From positions 248,001 through 312,000 of the forward strand of contig NZ_SKCD01000011.1 of NCBI RefSeq assembly GCF_006542765.1: a stretch of 64,000 nt of DNA, given 5' to 3'. Under the pieces are notes generated by a model, which ran no database searches, was not told where the DNA came from, and saw only the letters and a program-made list of their open reading frames with translations. The position numbers and the translations under genes were made by a program. Origin of the DNA: Paenibacillus luteus (GTDB lineage Bacteria > Bacillota > Bacilli > Paenibacillales > Paenibacillaceae). Positions 44,672 to 52,807 of the stretch are shown in pieces (position 1 is the first letter of the stretch; the number at the start of each line of letters is the position of its first letter).

Positions 44672-45148
44672 TTAATTTAAGTCCTCTTGCACTCGGCTTA
44701 ACAGCTCCTTGCAGCCGCTCTCTACCAGCTCGAATACAAACGGAAAATTGCCATCATAATAAGGATCGGGTACATCCTCAATCCCCTGTTCAGGCAGCAG
44801 CTCCATAAAGGTAAACAGCTTGGCTTGTTCCCCTTGTTCTTTGGAGAGCAGCTTGCGCACATCACGCAGGTTGTTCGTATCCATACAAACGATGTAATCA
44901 AACGCGTCAAAATCTGTCGATGAAACTAAACGAGCCTTCATGCCCTCGTATGAAATGTGGTGCTCATCGAGCTGCTGCCTGGTTCCTTCATGCGGAGGAT
45001 GGCCCAAATGCCAGTCACCTGTTCCCGCAGAATCAACTTCAATACGTTCTGACAAATTTGCAAGCTCCACCTGATGACGCATAACAGCCTCAGCCATTGG
45101 AGACCTGCAGATGTTGCCCAAGCATACGAATAATACACGTTTCTTCAC
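44672..45148 (-). CDS. Low-molecular-weight protein tyrosine phosphatase
   Basis: This 158-residue LMW-PTP has the P-loop VCLGNICRSPMAE (Cys nucleophile and Arg) at residues 8-20 and the general-acid Asp in DVPDPYYDGNF. It resembles B. subtilis YfkJ, a phosphotyrosine phosphatase linked to stress tolerance. It overlaps the end of the TRIC-like gene by ATGA, so the two are co-translated. Confidence 0.93.
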   Translation of the reverse strand: MKKRVLFVCLGNICRSPMAEAVMRHQVELANLSERIEVDSAGTGDWHLGHPPHEGTRQQLDEHHISYEGMKARLVSSTDFDAFDYIVCMDTNNLRDVRKLLSKEQGEQAKLFTFMELLPEQGIEDVPDPYYDGNFPFVFELVESGCKELLSRVQEDLN

Positions 45149-45792
45149 GATTTGCCTCTTTTCTGCTGTTCATGAGCAGTATTAATATTTAATGATCGCC
45201 GCGGCAGCTTCCATTTATAATAGACAGACAGCATTCGGAAGCTTATGATGACGACGAATAAAAACAGCAGTTCTAGCGTAGATTTGAGCCAGCCTAGCCC
45301 AATAACCAACCCTGCGAGCATCGCCCAAACCGCATAAATTTCATCTTTCAACACTAGAGGTTTACGACCAGCGAGCACGTCGCGGATGATGCCGCCCCCG
45401 ATTCCGGTCAGCATTGCAGCAACAAGCACCGCACTGAGCGGATGCTTCATCTGAGTCGCATAAAGTGCGCCCTGAATGGCAAATGCGGACAGGCCAATCG
45501 CATCAAAAAAAGCCTCGCTCCTTCGCCAGCGCTGAATCCATACCACTGGGAGCAGAAATGCGATCGTCATCGCTATCATGGCGATTTTCAACAAATAACC
45601 TTGGCTCCAAAGCGATGTCACCGGCATGCCAATCAATAGATTACGGACCACTCCCCCACCAAAAGCGGTTACGAGACCCAGTACGAACACACCTAATATA
45701 TCGTACTCCTCTTCCATAGCTACAATTGCTCCGCTCACAGCAAATGCGATTGTGCCGATAATGCTAAAAACCCCAAAAATATCCATACTCAC
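45145..45792 (-). CDS. TRIC-type (UPF0126) membrane channel protein
   Basis: This protein of about 215 residues has seven hydrophobic segments arranged as two three-helix repeats, with the repeated Gly motifs GGGVVRNLLIG and GIGGGIIRDVLAGRKP. It belongs to the bacterial family homologous to trimeric intracellular cation channels. I take the GTG at 45792, with GAGGAG 8 nt upstream, as start; ATG at 45786 is possible. A K+ or other cation channel is the family inference. Confidence 0.85.
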   Translation of the reverse strand: MSMDIFGVFSIIGTIAFAVSGAIVAMEEEYDILGVFVLGLVTAFGGGVVRNLLIGMPVTSLWSQGYLLKIAMIAMTIAFLLPVVWIQRWRRSEAFFDAIGLSAFAIQGALYATQMKHPLSAVLVAAMLTGIGGGIIRDVLAGRKPLVLKDEIYAVWAMLAGLVIGLGWLKSTLELLFLFVVIISFRMLSVYYKWKLPRRSLNINTAHEQQKRGKS

Positions 45793-46011
45793 CGCAATAG
45801 CTCCTCGCTTCCCGTCCATGAACCGGCCGCATTCGCCGGTACTTTCCTACATCATTTTAGCTGGGCGCATGCGGTTTCGCAACGACAATTTTTGCAGTTC
45901 TTATTTCATGATCACGTTTCAGATAAGTTACCCTCTAGTCATTATAGTCAAAAAAGCTTTATACTTGTAATGTTTTCTAATGATTCCCCTGATGAGAAAG
46001 GATATTTGAAT

Positions 46012-46650
46012 ATGCAGCCTCTGATTGTCATTTGCACTGGCGGCCAGCTTGGTGACTGGGCGCTTGACTTCATAAACACGGCTGATCTGCTCATAGGAGC
46101 CGACAGCGGTGCCCGTTTTTTAATTTCACATGGCTTTCGCCCTGATATTGCAATCGGTGATTTTGATTCCGTATCAGAAGATGAACTGCTAGCCATACAG
46201 GCAAACAGCACCAAAACCATTTCATGTGATCCAATCGATAAAAACTACACTGATACTGAAATGGCTGTGCGTCTTGCGCTGGATCTGAAACCACGCAAGC
46301 TAGTACTCCTAGGGGCACTCGGCACGCGCTTCGATCATTCGCTGGCAAATGTCCATCTCCTTGCCCTTGCCATTGAACAGAATGTCAATGCTGCAATAAT
46401 TGACGACCATAATAAAATCTCGCTCACAAAGGATCAAATGACTATTGAAACAGAGGGTTACCCAAATGTATCCCTGCTCCCTCTTTCCATGCGAGTCGAG
46501 GGCATTACGCTTACAGGCTTTCAATACCCTTTGAACGATGCGGTATTAACGATTGGACAGTCTCTTGGCATCAGCAACGTACTTATCTCCGCTTCCGGTA
46601 CAATTCAATTGCGCACTGGACTACTCCTCGTCATTCAGAGCCGAGACTAA
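46012..46650 (+). CDS. thiN: Thiamine pyrophosphokinase
   Basis: This 212-residue ThiN/YloS-type enzyme has ADLLIGADSGARFL, PDIAIGDFDS and DKNYTDTEMAVRLAL, the ATP and thiamine-binding signatures, and a C-terminal beta-sandwich domain. It pyrophosphorylates thiamine to TPP. The start ATG at 46012 follows GAGAAAGGAT; an upstream frame to 45892 has no ribosome site. This cofactor is required by PdhAB (E1), but the genes are not co-transcribed. Confidence 0.92.
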   Translation: MQPLIVICTGGQLGDWALDFINTADLLIGADSGARFLISHGFRPDIAIGDFDSVSEDELLAIQANSTKTISCDPIDKNYTDTEMAVRLALDLKPRKLVLLGALGTRFDHSLANVHLLALAIEQNVNAAIIDDHNKISLTKDQMTIETEGYPNVSLLPLSMRVEGITLTGFQYPLNDAVLTIGQSLGISNVLISASGTIQLRTGLLLVIQSRD

Positions 46651-46655
46651 AAAAC

Positions 46656-48320
46656 TCATGCTAAACAACTAAACTGAACCAGCCGCGGGAGCTCTTCAAG
46701 CAGCCTTTCCCGCGTAATGGGATCATCAAAGTTCCATTTCGCACCTAGCATAATGACTTGCCCATTCTGCACAGGACGAAGCTGCCCCCATATCCTACTG
46801 TTCAACAGTTGATTGGTGGCAAAACGGGAAGCTTCGTCCTCTCCGACTAACAAAACGAAGCGATCACCGTTAAACACAGCTATGTTTTCCAGTTCCAGCG
46901 CCTCGAATGGGATTTGATTTTGAATAAGCCTGTTCACTCCATCCGTTGGCCTAAAGGCTAAAGGATGATAAAGAGTCAGCGAGATTCCATGGTTGCCCAT
47001 TACAAAAGCACGTCCCCCTACAACGACGAATATCGTCATCGTTTCACCAGAATGAATCGATGGTTTTAAAAGTCTCCACATCGTCTCAGCCTTCTTCTCA
47101 TAACGGGCAATCCAGCTTTCGGCCTCCGTCTGCTTCCCTAAAATGACAGCGATTTGGCGAAGCCTTACATAGGTCGAAGCGTTTTTTTCTATGGCGATCG
47201 TAGGCGCAATCCTCGAGAAAGTGTCAAGCGGTTTGTCATGCGTACTGCAATGTAAAATCAGCTCGGGCTGCAGAGTCCCAATAATCCGTTCATCCGCTCG
47301 GCTTCCTATATCTGTAATATTTTGCAGCTCATTTCGAAATACAACCTGTTGGCCTATCAAAGAAAGATCAGCCCCAATTGGTCTTACTCCAAGCGCCAGC
47401 AAATCGCCGAGCGCATACCCAATAGCGACAACTTTAGAAGACTGGAGTGGAAAGGTGAGCTCAGCGCCTCCCCAAACTTGGATGCTGGAATGGGGACTAT
47501 GCATGCGGACATATTTTTTCGGTGATAGGCCTGTCATTTGCCGAAAACGACGATTAAAGTAATATTCATCTTTGAAGCCCACGCTTTTTGCAATTTCCCT
47601 AAGCGGATCGTCGGATTGAAGCATGAGCGCTTTGGCTCTATTTATCCGAAGGTCAGCCAAGTAATCAAGCGGTTTCTGCCCGGTTATGGATTGGAAGATG
47701 GAGCTGTATTGCCAACGGCCCACCCCTGACATTCGCAAAAGCTGAACCACAGTAATAGGCTCACGATAATGCTCTTGCATATAAAGAACCGTCCCTTCCA
47801 CTGCTTCGGTCGCATCAGGATAGCTTTGCGATTCCTTGGCATGTTCAAGCAGAAGCACAAATAACTCTAGCATCATCAACTGTCGTTTCATCTGCTCGAG
47901 GTTCGTTTCGCTTCGATCAGCAGCTAGAAGCTTTGTAAAAATTTCTTCTAAGGCAGAAATCTGTTGTACGGAAATGAGCTTGTAATAAGGAAGAAGCTCG
48001 GATAGCGACTCTGCCGGCTCACGCTCGCCTGCATGAAAGGCTCGCAGTACCATCCAGTAACCGGATAATTGGGTGCTTTCCAGATCCAAAAGGTTAAATT
48101 GGCTCTCTGGCAAGATTAATAAGCAATCCCCCTGCTGAACCGAATAGGAGATGCCATCAAGCCAAAGGGTGCCGTGACCGATAGTTATCGCTAATAGGAT
48201 ATGTTGCAAAGGCTTTGCAGGCATATGGTTTGAACATATAGACGGAGTCAGCAATCCGATCTCATCTAATGCGAAATAATAATGATTTGGCGAAGGAGAA
48301 TTTATTAGGTTTGAGTTCAA
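46656..48320 (-). CDS. btr: Btr-like siderophore-responsive AraC regulator with fused binding-protein domain
   Basis: This 554-residue protein has an N-terminal cupin-like AraC sensor (about 15-100), a double AraC HTH (about 175-272, including LREIAKSVGFKDEYYFNRRF) and a C-terminal periplasmic-binding-protein-like domain (about 285-550). This matches B. subtilis Btr, which binds Fe-bacillibactin and activates siderophore uptake. The TTG at 48320 is chosen as start because GAGGGAGG lies just upstream. A near-consensus Fur box lies 25-39 bp upstream. It probably activates the binding-protein gene upstream and a distant permease operon. Confidence 0.88.
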   Translation of the reverse strand: MNSNLINSPSPNHYYFALDEIGLLTPSICSNHMPAKPLQHILLAITIGHGTLWLDGISYSVQQGDCLLILPESQFNLLDLESTQLSGYWMVLRAFHAGEREPAESLSELLPYYKLISVQQISALEEIFTKLLAADRSETNLEQMKRQLMMLELFVLLLEHAKESQSYPDATEAVEGTVLYMQEHYREPITVVQLLRMSGVGRWQYSSIFQSITGQKPLDYLADLRINRAKALMLQSDDPLREIAKSVGFKDEYYFNRRFRQMTGLSPKKYVRMHSPHSSIQVWGGAELTFPLQSSKVVAIGYALGDLLALGVRPIGADLSLIGQQVVFRNELQNITDIGSRADERIIGTLQPELILHCSTHDKPLDTFSRIAPTIAIEKNASTYVRLRQIAVILGKQTEAESWIARYEKKAETMWRLLKPSIHSGETMTIFVVVGGRAFVMGNHGISLTLYHPLAFRPTDGVNRLIQNQIPFEALELENIAVFNGDRFVLLVGEDEASRFATNQLLNSRIWGQLRPVQNGQVIMLGAKWNFDDPITRERLLEELPRLVQFSCLA

Positions 48321-48344
48321 GTGTCAGCCTCCCTCATTAAAGCA

Positions 48345-48359
48345 TGAGAATAATTATCA
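48345..48359. promoter_or_regulatory. Fur box upstream of the Btr-like gene
   Basis: TGAGAATAATTATCA matches the 7-1-7 Fur consensus TGATAAT-N-ATTATCA at 14 of 15 positions, 25 bp upstream of the start codon. Confidence 0.75.
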
Positions 48360-48376
48360 ATAATTCTATACTATAC

Positions 48377-48416
48377 AAAAAAAAGAAGCGTTTCAACGGG
48401 TAGTTGAACGCTTCTT
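48377..48416 (-). terminator. Terminator of the siderophore-binding-protein gene
   Basis: On the minus strand, AAGAAGCGTT(C)AAC pairs with GTTGAAACGCTTCTT in a long stem followed by eight U. It lies 17 bp after the stop at 48433 and separates this gene from the regulator. Confidence 0.85.
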
Positions 48417-48432
48417 GCCGAACCTAATGAAA

Positions 48433-49431
48433 TTATTGATTTACGATATTCGGAAGCTCGTCAAGCAGTCTTTCCTTCGTAATCGCATCGTCAAAATTCC
48501 ACATCGTATTCAAATAATAGACCTTGCCATTTTTCACAGCCGGAATCGCTTTCCACAGTGGTTCATTGGTAAAGGAATCTGCCGCCGCACGCGTAGTCTC
48601 GTCATCATCCGTAAGAACGAACATCCACTCTCCTGCGAGATCGGCATATACTTCGCTTGAAATATTGGCAAAGGCTTCTCCTTTGTCAATTAGTTCTTCC
48701 TTCACTTTTGCGGAGGGTGAAAAACCGAGTGTCTCATACACCGTGGAGCCAAGCGAAGCATTCCCCATGATATAAAAGTCTTTGCCCAGCTGCAGAAATA
48801 CAGATGCTGTTACGTCCGTATTAATGTTTAGCTTGCTTACGACATCTTTTGCTTTGGCATCGTAATTACTGATCCACTGCTCTGCTTCAGCTTGTTTGCC
48901 GAAAATATCTCCGAATACACGAAGGCGTTCATTTGTGGACAAACGGTCATACGTAATCGTCGGTGCAATTTTGGAGAGCTGATCGAAGGCGTTTTCTTCA
49001 TAATAGCTCCCGCCGCTATCAAGCAAAATCAAATCCGGATCGAGTGCAGTCACTTTCTCTAGATCGCCAAGCAAGTCACCTACATCTGAGATGCCTTCGA
49101 TAAGCTCCGGGTACGCAATTTGATCTCCAATGATCCCTAAAGCTGCTCCTACGGGCTTCACATCAATGGCAAGCAAATCTCCAAGCTCACCGCCTGTATA
49201 GATCACGCGTACAGCCTTTGTCGGAATTTCGACCTGATGCCCCTTTGAATCGGTATACATTCTTGTAGCCGGCTCACTTGATCCGGTTCCTTTGTTATTT
49301 GTGGTATTGCTTGCTTGTACGGTTGGTGCGTTCACGTTCGTATTTGTTTTCTCAGCATTTGAACCGCATGCTGACAGCAATGCCCCCATTACCATCGTCA
49401 TACATAAAATAAAAATACGTGCATGTTTCAT
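48433..49431 (-). CDS. Iron-siderophore ABC transporter substrate-binding lipoprotein
   Basis: This 332-residue helical-backbone binding protein has a lipoprotein signal ending LLSAC (Cys22), a spacer rich in Asn and Thr, and the mature domain with VIYTGGELGDLLAIDVKPVG and PTITYD blocks of the FeuA/FhuD type. It binds a ferric siderophore outside the membrane. No permease or ATPase gene is adjacent, so it must share a distant FecCD-type importer. A consensus Fur box lies inside its promoter. Confidence 0.9.
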   Translation of the reverse strand: MKHARIFILCMTMVMGALLSACGSNAEKTNTNVNAPTVQASNTTNNKGTGSSEPATRMYTDSKGHQVEIPTKAVRVIYTGGELGDLLAIDVKPVGAALGIIGDQIAYPELIEGISDVGDLLGDLEKVTALDPDLILLDSGGSYYEENAFDQLSKIAPTITYDRLSTNERLRVFGDIFGKQAEAEQWISNYDAKAKDVVSKLNINTDVTASVFLQLGKDFYIMGNASLGSTVYETLGFSPSAKVKEELIDKGEAFANISSEVYADLAGEWMFVLTDDDETTRAAADSFTNEPLWKAIPAVKNGKVYYLNTMWNFDDAITKERLLDELPNIVNQ

Positions 49432-49458
49432 CTGAATTGTGCCTCCGGATTGTTCGTC

Positions 49459-49488
49459 ATATTAGATAATGATAATCATTATCGTCAA
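49459..49488 (-). promoter_or_regulatory. Fur-repressed promoter of the siderophore-binding-protein gene
   Basis: TTGACG (49488-49483) and TAATAT (49464-49459) on the minus strand are spaced 18 bp. The spacer is occupied by GATAATGATAATCATTATC (49465-49483), a perfect 19-bp Fur box. Iron-bound Fur would directly exclude RNA polymerase. Confidence 0.9.
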
Positions 49489-49570
49489 TGTCTATCTTAA
49501 ATAAACTTTTCACCTGGCACAATGGACAAACGTCTGATATTTATTGGGACAAAAAACAGAGTACAAATTA

Positions 49571-49604
49571 TAATAGCCTCTCGTTCTGTCAAGAACGAGA
49601 GGCT
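49571..49604 (-). terminator. Terminator of the MutS2-like gene
   Basis: AGCCTCTCGTTCT and AGAACGAGAGGCT form a 13-bp perfect stem with a 4-nt loop, 24 bp after the stop. The minus-strand tail is AU-rich rather than a pure U-run. Confidence 0.7.
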
Positions 49605-49627
49605 TCACGGTCAAATGCAATTTGTTG

Positions 49628-51589
49628 CTATAACTTCTCCTCCGGTGTCTCGATCGTAAGTCCTTCTACATGCTTTCGGTTCAACAGCTTCCGTACCTTT
49701 CTATTTTCTTTGGTTTCAAAAACAATATCGAGATCATATTGATCGTCCGGATATAGCTCTGCTTTTGGAATGTAGAGCTTCATTCTTTTGTGATTAAACG
49801 TAAACTTTTGACCCTGTACTTGAACAATCACATGGCCACGCTCGTCTGCGGGGCGGTACACAACCCCCATCCGATTGAGCGGGTAGATCCAAACCGCATC
49901 ACCTTTAAGGAAAGCTTTCGGGCTCGCCTTCACCTGCTTCGGATCAGACTCTACGCTACCTGCTTTGGTTTCTAAAGCTGTTTCAACTCGCTCCCCCTTC
50001 ATCGCAACTTCTCGAAACGTTCGTACTTCTTCATGTGTTCCATGCTCATTCGTTCGTATGCCTTCTTTTCTCTCAAGTAATTTTTCCGCTCGAAGCATCA
50101 CTTCCTCAGGAAGACCATATCGCCTTGCGATGGCAAAAGCATGACTATTGCCAGCTTCGCCAATTTCTAACCGGTAAAGCGGCTTTAATGTATCGATATC
50201 AAAGGCCATCTTCCCGTTTTGGCAACCTACCGTGCGAGCAGCGAATGCTTTGATTTCATTGAAATGCGTCGTAGCCACAGCCAAAGCACCACGCTTTAAG
50301 AGCTGCTCCAATAATGCAATAGAGAGCGCGATTCCTTCTGCCGGATCAGTTCCGGCAGCTAGCTCATCGAGCAATAAGAGCGAATGCGGACTGGCTAGTT
50401 GAAGCATTTCCTTCAAAACAGTGATGTGTGAGGAGAATGTGCTTAGCGATTGTTCAAGGCTCTGTCCATCTCCTACATCTGCAATCACCTGCTGGAAAAT
50501 CCCGATCTCGCTGCCCTCTTCGGCCGGAACCAACAACCCTGATTGCACCATCAGCACGAATAATCCGATCGTTTTTAATGTAATGGTTTTGCCGCCAGTA
50601 TTGGGCCCCGTGATAATTAACTGCCTCCAGCCAAATCCGAGCTCAGCATAAAGCGGTACGGCATTTTTTCCGAGCAATGGGTGACGTGCGGCAACAAGCC
50701 GAATGACTGGCTGTGTGGATAGCTTGATTTTCTTACCCTCGAAGGATCGGGAAAGCTTAGCTCTTGCCGTAATAAAATCAAAGGAAGCCATCGCTTCAAC
50801 ATTCTGAAACAGCTCATGCGAGAACGATTCTGCAAGCTCTGAAAGCCTTGCCAAAACGACCGTTCTCTCCCTTTCCTCCTCCGTCTTCCATTGCTGAAGC
50901 TCCACCTGTAAATCAGCTACATCCATCGGCTCCACGAACAAGGTCTGACCACTTGCCGACTCATCCCATACGGTACCTAGCACTTGTTTGCGAAGCTCCC
51001 GCTTCACAGCAATAACAAATCGTCCATGTCGCTTGCTGATCACAGGCTCCTGCAGAGCGGAACGGTATTTGCTTAGCGCTAGCTCCATTTTTTTCTGAAT
51101 TTTATCCTCTGATGCATAAATATGCCTGCGAATAAAGGCAAGGTCAGCGCTAGCCTGATCGGTAATAAGACCGTACCGGATAGAGCGGTTTATTTCCTCC
51201 CGCAGCTCCGGGCAATCATACATGGATTCCGCATAAGCTGCGATTGTAGGCGCTATTTCGCGTTTACTGTTCATGTATTTTTTCATTTGCACGACGGAGG
51301 TCAACCAGACGGACAAAAGCTCCAGCTCTTGTTCGTTATAAATTCTGCCTTTGCCGAGCAGCATTAGAAAAGGATCGATCCCCTCCATTGCCGATAGCGG
51401 TATGCTTGCACCGCTTCCAAGCAAACCATCCGCTTCCTCTGTTTCTTGCTGCCACGCCGCTACTTGGCGAAAGTTCGTGCTTGGTTCATGGCGTTCCGCT
51501 AATAATCTGCCAGCTGGTGATACGGTATAGCTTACTAGTTTATCTTTAACCTTGTCATACTCTAGTCTTACCCATGTTGCCTTATTCAT
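49628..51589 (-). CDS. MutS2-family ATPase lacking the Smr nuclease domain
   Basis: This 653-residue MutS2-like protein has a core/lever region (1-300), Walker A TGPNTGGKT (328-336), the conserved ST-loop DGQSLEQSLSTFSSH (375-389), Walker B LLLLDELAAGTDP (404-416) and a KOW-like region (about 560-605). Canonical MutS2 is about 785 residues, with a long coiled coil and a C-terminal Smr endonuclease; here the linker is short and no Smr motif is present. The start at the ATG at 51589 follows GAGGAGG; the extension to 51673 crosses the leader terminator. MutS2 has roles in recombination and in rescue of collided ribosomes. Its translation-sensing type of leader points to the ribosome role (inference). 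Confidence 0.87.
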   Translation of the reverse strand: MNKATWVRLEYDKVKDKLVSYTVSPAGRLLAERHEPSTNFRQVAAWQQETEEADGLLGSGASIPLSAMEGIDPFLMLLGKGRIYNEQELELLSVWLTSVVQMKKYMNSKREIAPTIAAYAESMYDCPELREEINRSIRYGLITDQASADLAFIRRHIYASEDKIQKKMELALSKYRSALQEPVISKRHGRFVIAVKRELRKQVLGTVWDESASGQTLFVEPMDVADLQVELQQWKTEEERERTVVLARLSELAESFSHELFQNVEAMASFDFITARAKLSRSFEGKKIKLSTQPVIRLVAARHPLLGKNAVPLYAELGFGWRQLIITGPNTGGKTITLKTIGLFVLMVQSGLLVPAEEGSEIGIFQQVIADVGDGQSLEQSLSTFSSHITVLKEMLQLASPHSLLLLDELAAGTDPAEGIALSIALLEQLLKRGALAVATTHFNEIKAFAARTVGCQNGKMAFDIDTLKPLYRLEIGEAGNSHAFAIARRYGLPEEVMLRAEKLLERKEGIRTNEHGTHEEVRTFREVAMKGERVETALETKAGSVESDPKQVKASPKAFLKGDAVWIYPLNRMGVVYRPADERGHVIVQVQGQKFTFNHKRMKLYIPKAELYPDDQYDLDIVFETKENRKVRKLLNRKHVEGLTIETPEEKL

Positions 51590-51617
51590 CTTGGTAGCCT
51601 CCTCTAATTTTGGGCAT

Positions 51618-51660
51618 AAAAAAAGACAGGAATAGAACGCGGGCGCGTTCCATTCCTGTC
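51618..51660 (-). terminator. Leader terminator T2 of the MutS2-like gene
   Basis: GACAGGAATGGAACGCG pairs with CGCGTTCTATTCCTGTC over about 17 bp with one G-U, around a tight loop, followed by seven U. It ends 29 nt before the MutS2-like ATG, just upstream of its ribosome site, so it must be bypassed for expression from the leader promoter. Confidence 0.9.
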
Positions 51661-51724
51661 TTGCTCGACTCAAGCTCCAATACCGCTTCCAGCCTTAACG
51701 AATTCGTTAAACTGAAAACGGACA

Positions 51725-51752
51725 TAAAAAAACCGTGCTGCGAGAGCACGGT
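51725..51752 (-). terminator. Leader terminator T1 of the MutS2-like gene
   Basis: ACCGTGCT and AGCACGGT form an 8-bp perfect stem with a CTCGC loop and seven to eight U. It lies 65 nt upstream of T2 on the same transcript. Confidence 0.88.
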
Positions 51753-51897
51753 GATTGGGCCGCTGTCGAATCGCTACAGGCGGAAATCCTCATGTCCTTA
51801 ACTCTTGGCGCCAGATCACGAAATAGAGCCTTGCTGCAGGGTGCAATTCGCACCTTGCGATAATCGCAAGACCATCAGTCATCTGACCATATCCAAT

Positions 51898-51924
51898 TTA
51901 TGAGTTAAAGACACCAGCAAACAT
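51898..51924 (-). CDS. Putative 8-residue leader peptide of the MutS2-like gene
   Basis: ATG at 51924 with AAAGGGG 8 nt upstream opens an ORF encoding MFAGVFNS and a stop at 51898-51900. The strong ribosome site and the position about 50 nt after the promoter make translation likely. In ribosome-sensing attenuators such short ORFs place a ribosome on the leader so that stalling alters RNA folding. The peptide itself resembles no known arrest peptide I can name. Confidence 0.55.
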   Translation of the reverse strand: MFAGVFNS

Positions 51925-51975
51925 TAAAATTTCCCCTTTAAGCGTAATCATAATCTAAAATAAGGTTACACCCTT

Positions 51976-52005
51976 AATGTACAAAAAAAGACAAGCTATT
52001 GTCAA
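51976..52005 (-). promoter_or_regulatory. Promoter of the MutS2-like leader transcript
   Basis: A perfect TTGACA (52005-52000) and TACATT (51981-51976) on the minus strand are spaced 18 bp. The -35 lies within the loop of the terminator hairpin of the upstream gene. Confidence 0.6.
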
Positions 52006-52015
52006 GTTTGTCTTT
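51983..52015 (-). terminator. Terminator of the PhnP-like operon, overlapping the leader promoter
   Basis: On the minus strand, AAAGACAA and TTGTCTTT (52015-52008 and 51994-51987) form an 8-bp stem followed by a run of U. It is 16 bp after the PhnP-like stop. Its loop and U-run carry the -35 and spacer of the next promoter. Confidence 0.65.
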
Positions 52016-52030
52016 ACCGTACATCATCTC

Positions 52031-52807
52031 TTAAATATCTATGACCATTCCGGTAACAGCAAGCCGGAGCTGTTCTGGCAGCCCGTAATCCTTGCAAGCA
52101 TCAATGTCATGAGACATATGGGTGAGAACCGTATGCTTAGGCTTCCACTTGCTGATCAAGTCAATGGCTTCCACCACATCATATACTGATCTTGTTTCAT
52201 ACGCGAACGGCTCATGATAGAAGCTGGTTCCGAGTATGAGAAGATCCAGATTGGCTAGCGGCTTTTGCTGCTCTTCCGTCAACCCAATAGAGTCGGAGCA
52301 ATATACCCATTTGAAGCCGGTATCAAGGTGCTCGAACCGAAAGGCATAGGCATACCCATTCTTGCCATGATTAACGCGCCAGCTGGCCGCCTTCCACTTC
52401 CCGATGCAAACCGGTTCATCAAAGGCTTTAAAGTGAATATGATTGCTTAGCCATGGAAACCGCTCCAGAATTTCCTGAATGACTTCAGAAGGGGCGTAGG
52501 CAAGGCCCTTCTTCTGCTGCCAGCGACAAGCATCCGCCCACTCAACCAAGCCGCCAATATGGTCAAAATGCGCATGCGTAATCAGAAGAGTATCAATTTC
52601 TCTTAAATTAGCTGCTTCCAATTGTTCACCAAAATCCGGCCCGCAATCAATCCAAACGTTACCTGCTTCCTCGTCCCACATGTGCAGCGAAGATCGCAAC
52701 CGCCGGTTCAAGCCCGTTTCCCGTGCTTCCGAGCATGCACCGCAGTCACAATAAATGCGGGGCACACCCATGGAATCTCCCGTTCCCCTAAAAATAAGCC
52801 GGGTCAT
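52031..52807 (-). CDS. PhnP-like metallo-beta-lactamase-fold phosphodiesterase
   Basis: This 258-residue protein has an N-terminal zinc-binding cluster CDCGAC (residues 20-25, typical of PhnP-like enzymes), the dinuclear metal site THAHFDHIGG, and a conserved HGKNGYAYAFR strand with the active-site His. PhnP hydrolyses cyclic ribose phosphates from phosphonate degradation; a nucleotide or nucleic-acid phosphodiester is also possible. It overlaps the preceding GNAT stop by ATGA. No other phn genes are nearby. Confidence 0.87.
   Translation of the reverse strand: MTRLIFRGTGDSMGVPRIYCDCGACSEARETGLNRRLRSSLHMWDEEAGNVWIDCGPDFGEQLEAANLREIDTLLITHAHFDHIGGLVEWADACRWQQKKGLAYAPSEVIQEILERFPWLSNHIHFKAFDEPVCIGKWKAASWRVNHGKNGYAYAFRFEHLDTGFKWVYCSDSIGLTEEQQKPLANLDLLILGTSFYHEPFAYETRSVYDVVEAIDLISKWKPKHTVLTHMSHDIDACKDYGLPEQLRLAVTGMVIDI

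Larger units (their letters stand above)
51590..51970 (-). ncRNA. Structured 5' leader RNA of the MutS2-like gene
   Basis: About 380 nt precede the coding start. On the minus strand, in order: an 8-codon ORF with its own ribosome site (51898-51924), a hairpin CTTGCGA/TCGCAAG, a hairpin GGTGC/GCACC, a CTCT/AGAG-closed element, a CCG-CTGT/ACAGCGG helix, terminator T1 (51725-51752), a spacer and terminator T2 (51618-51660). It lacks the T-box UGGNACC motif, and I do not recognise it as a known riboswitch class. A translation-coupled attenuator is the best reading. I could not find an unambiguous antiterminator by eye. Confidence 0.6.

Noticed and set aside
49628..51589. Calling the gene an ordinary mutS2 mismatch or recombination factor
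   Set aside because: It is about 130 residues shorter than canonical MutS2 and lacks Smr, so the standard name would hide the difference.
51590..51970. T-box or known metabolite riboswitch in the MutS2-like leader
   Set aside because: No UGGNACC T-box motif, and no conserved riboswitch core I recognise; the short ORF fits attenuation better.
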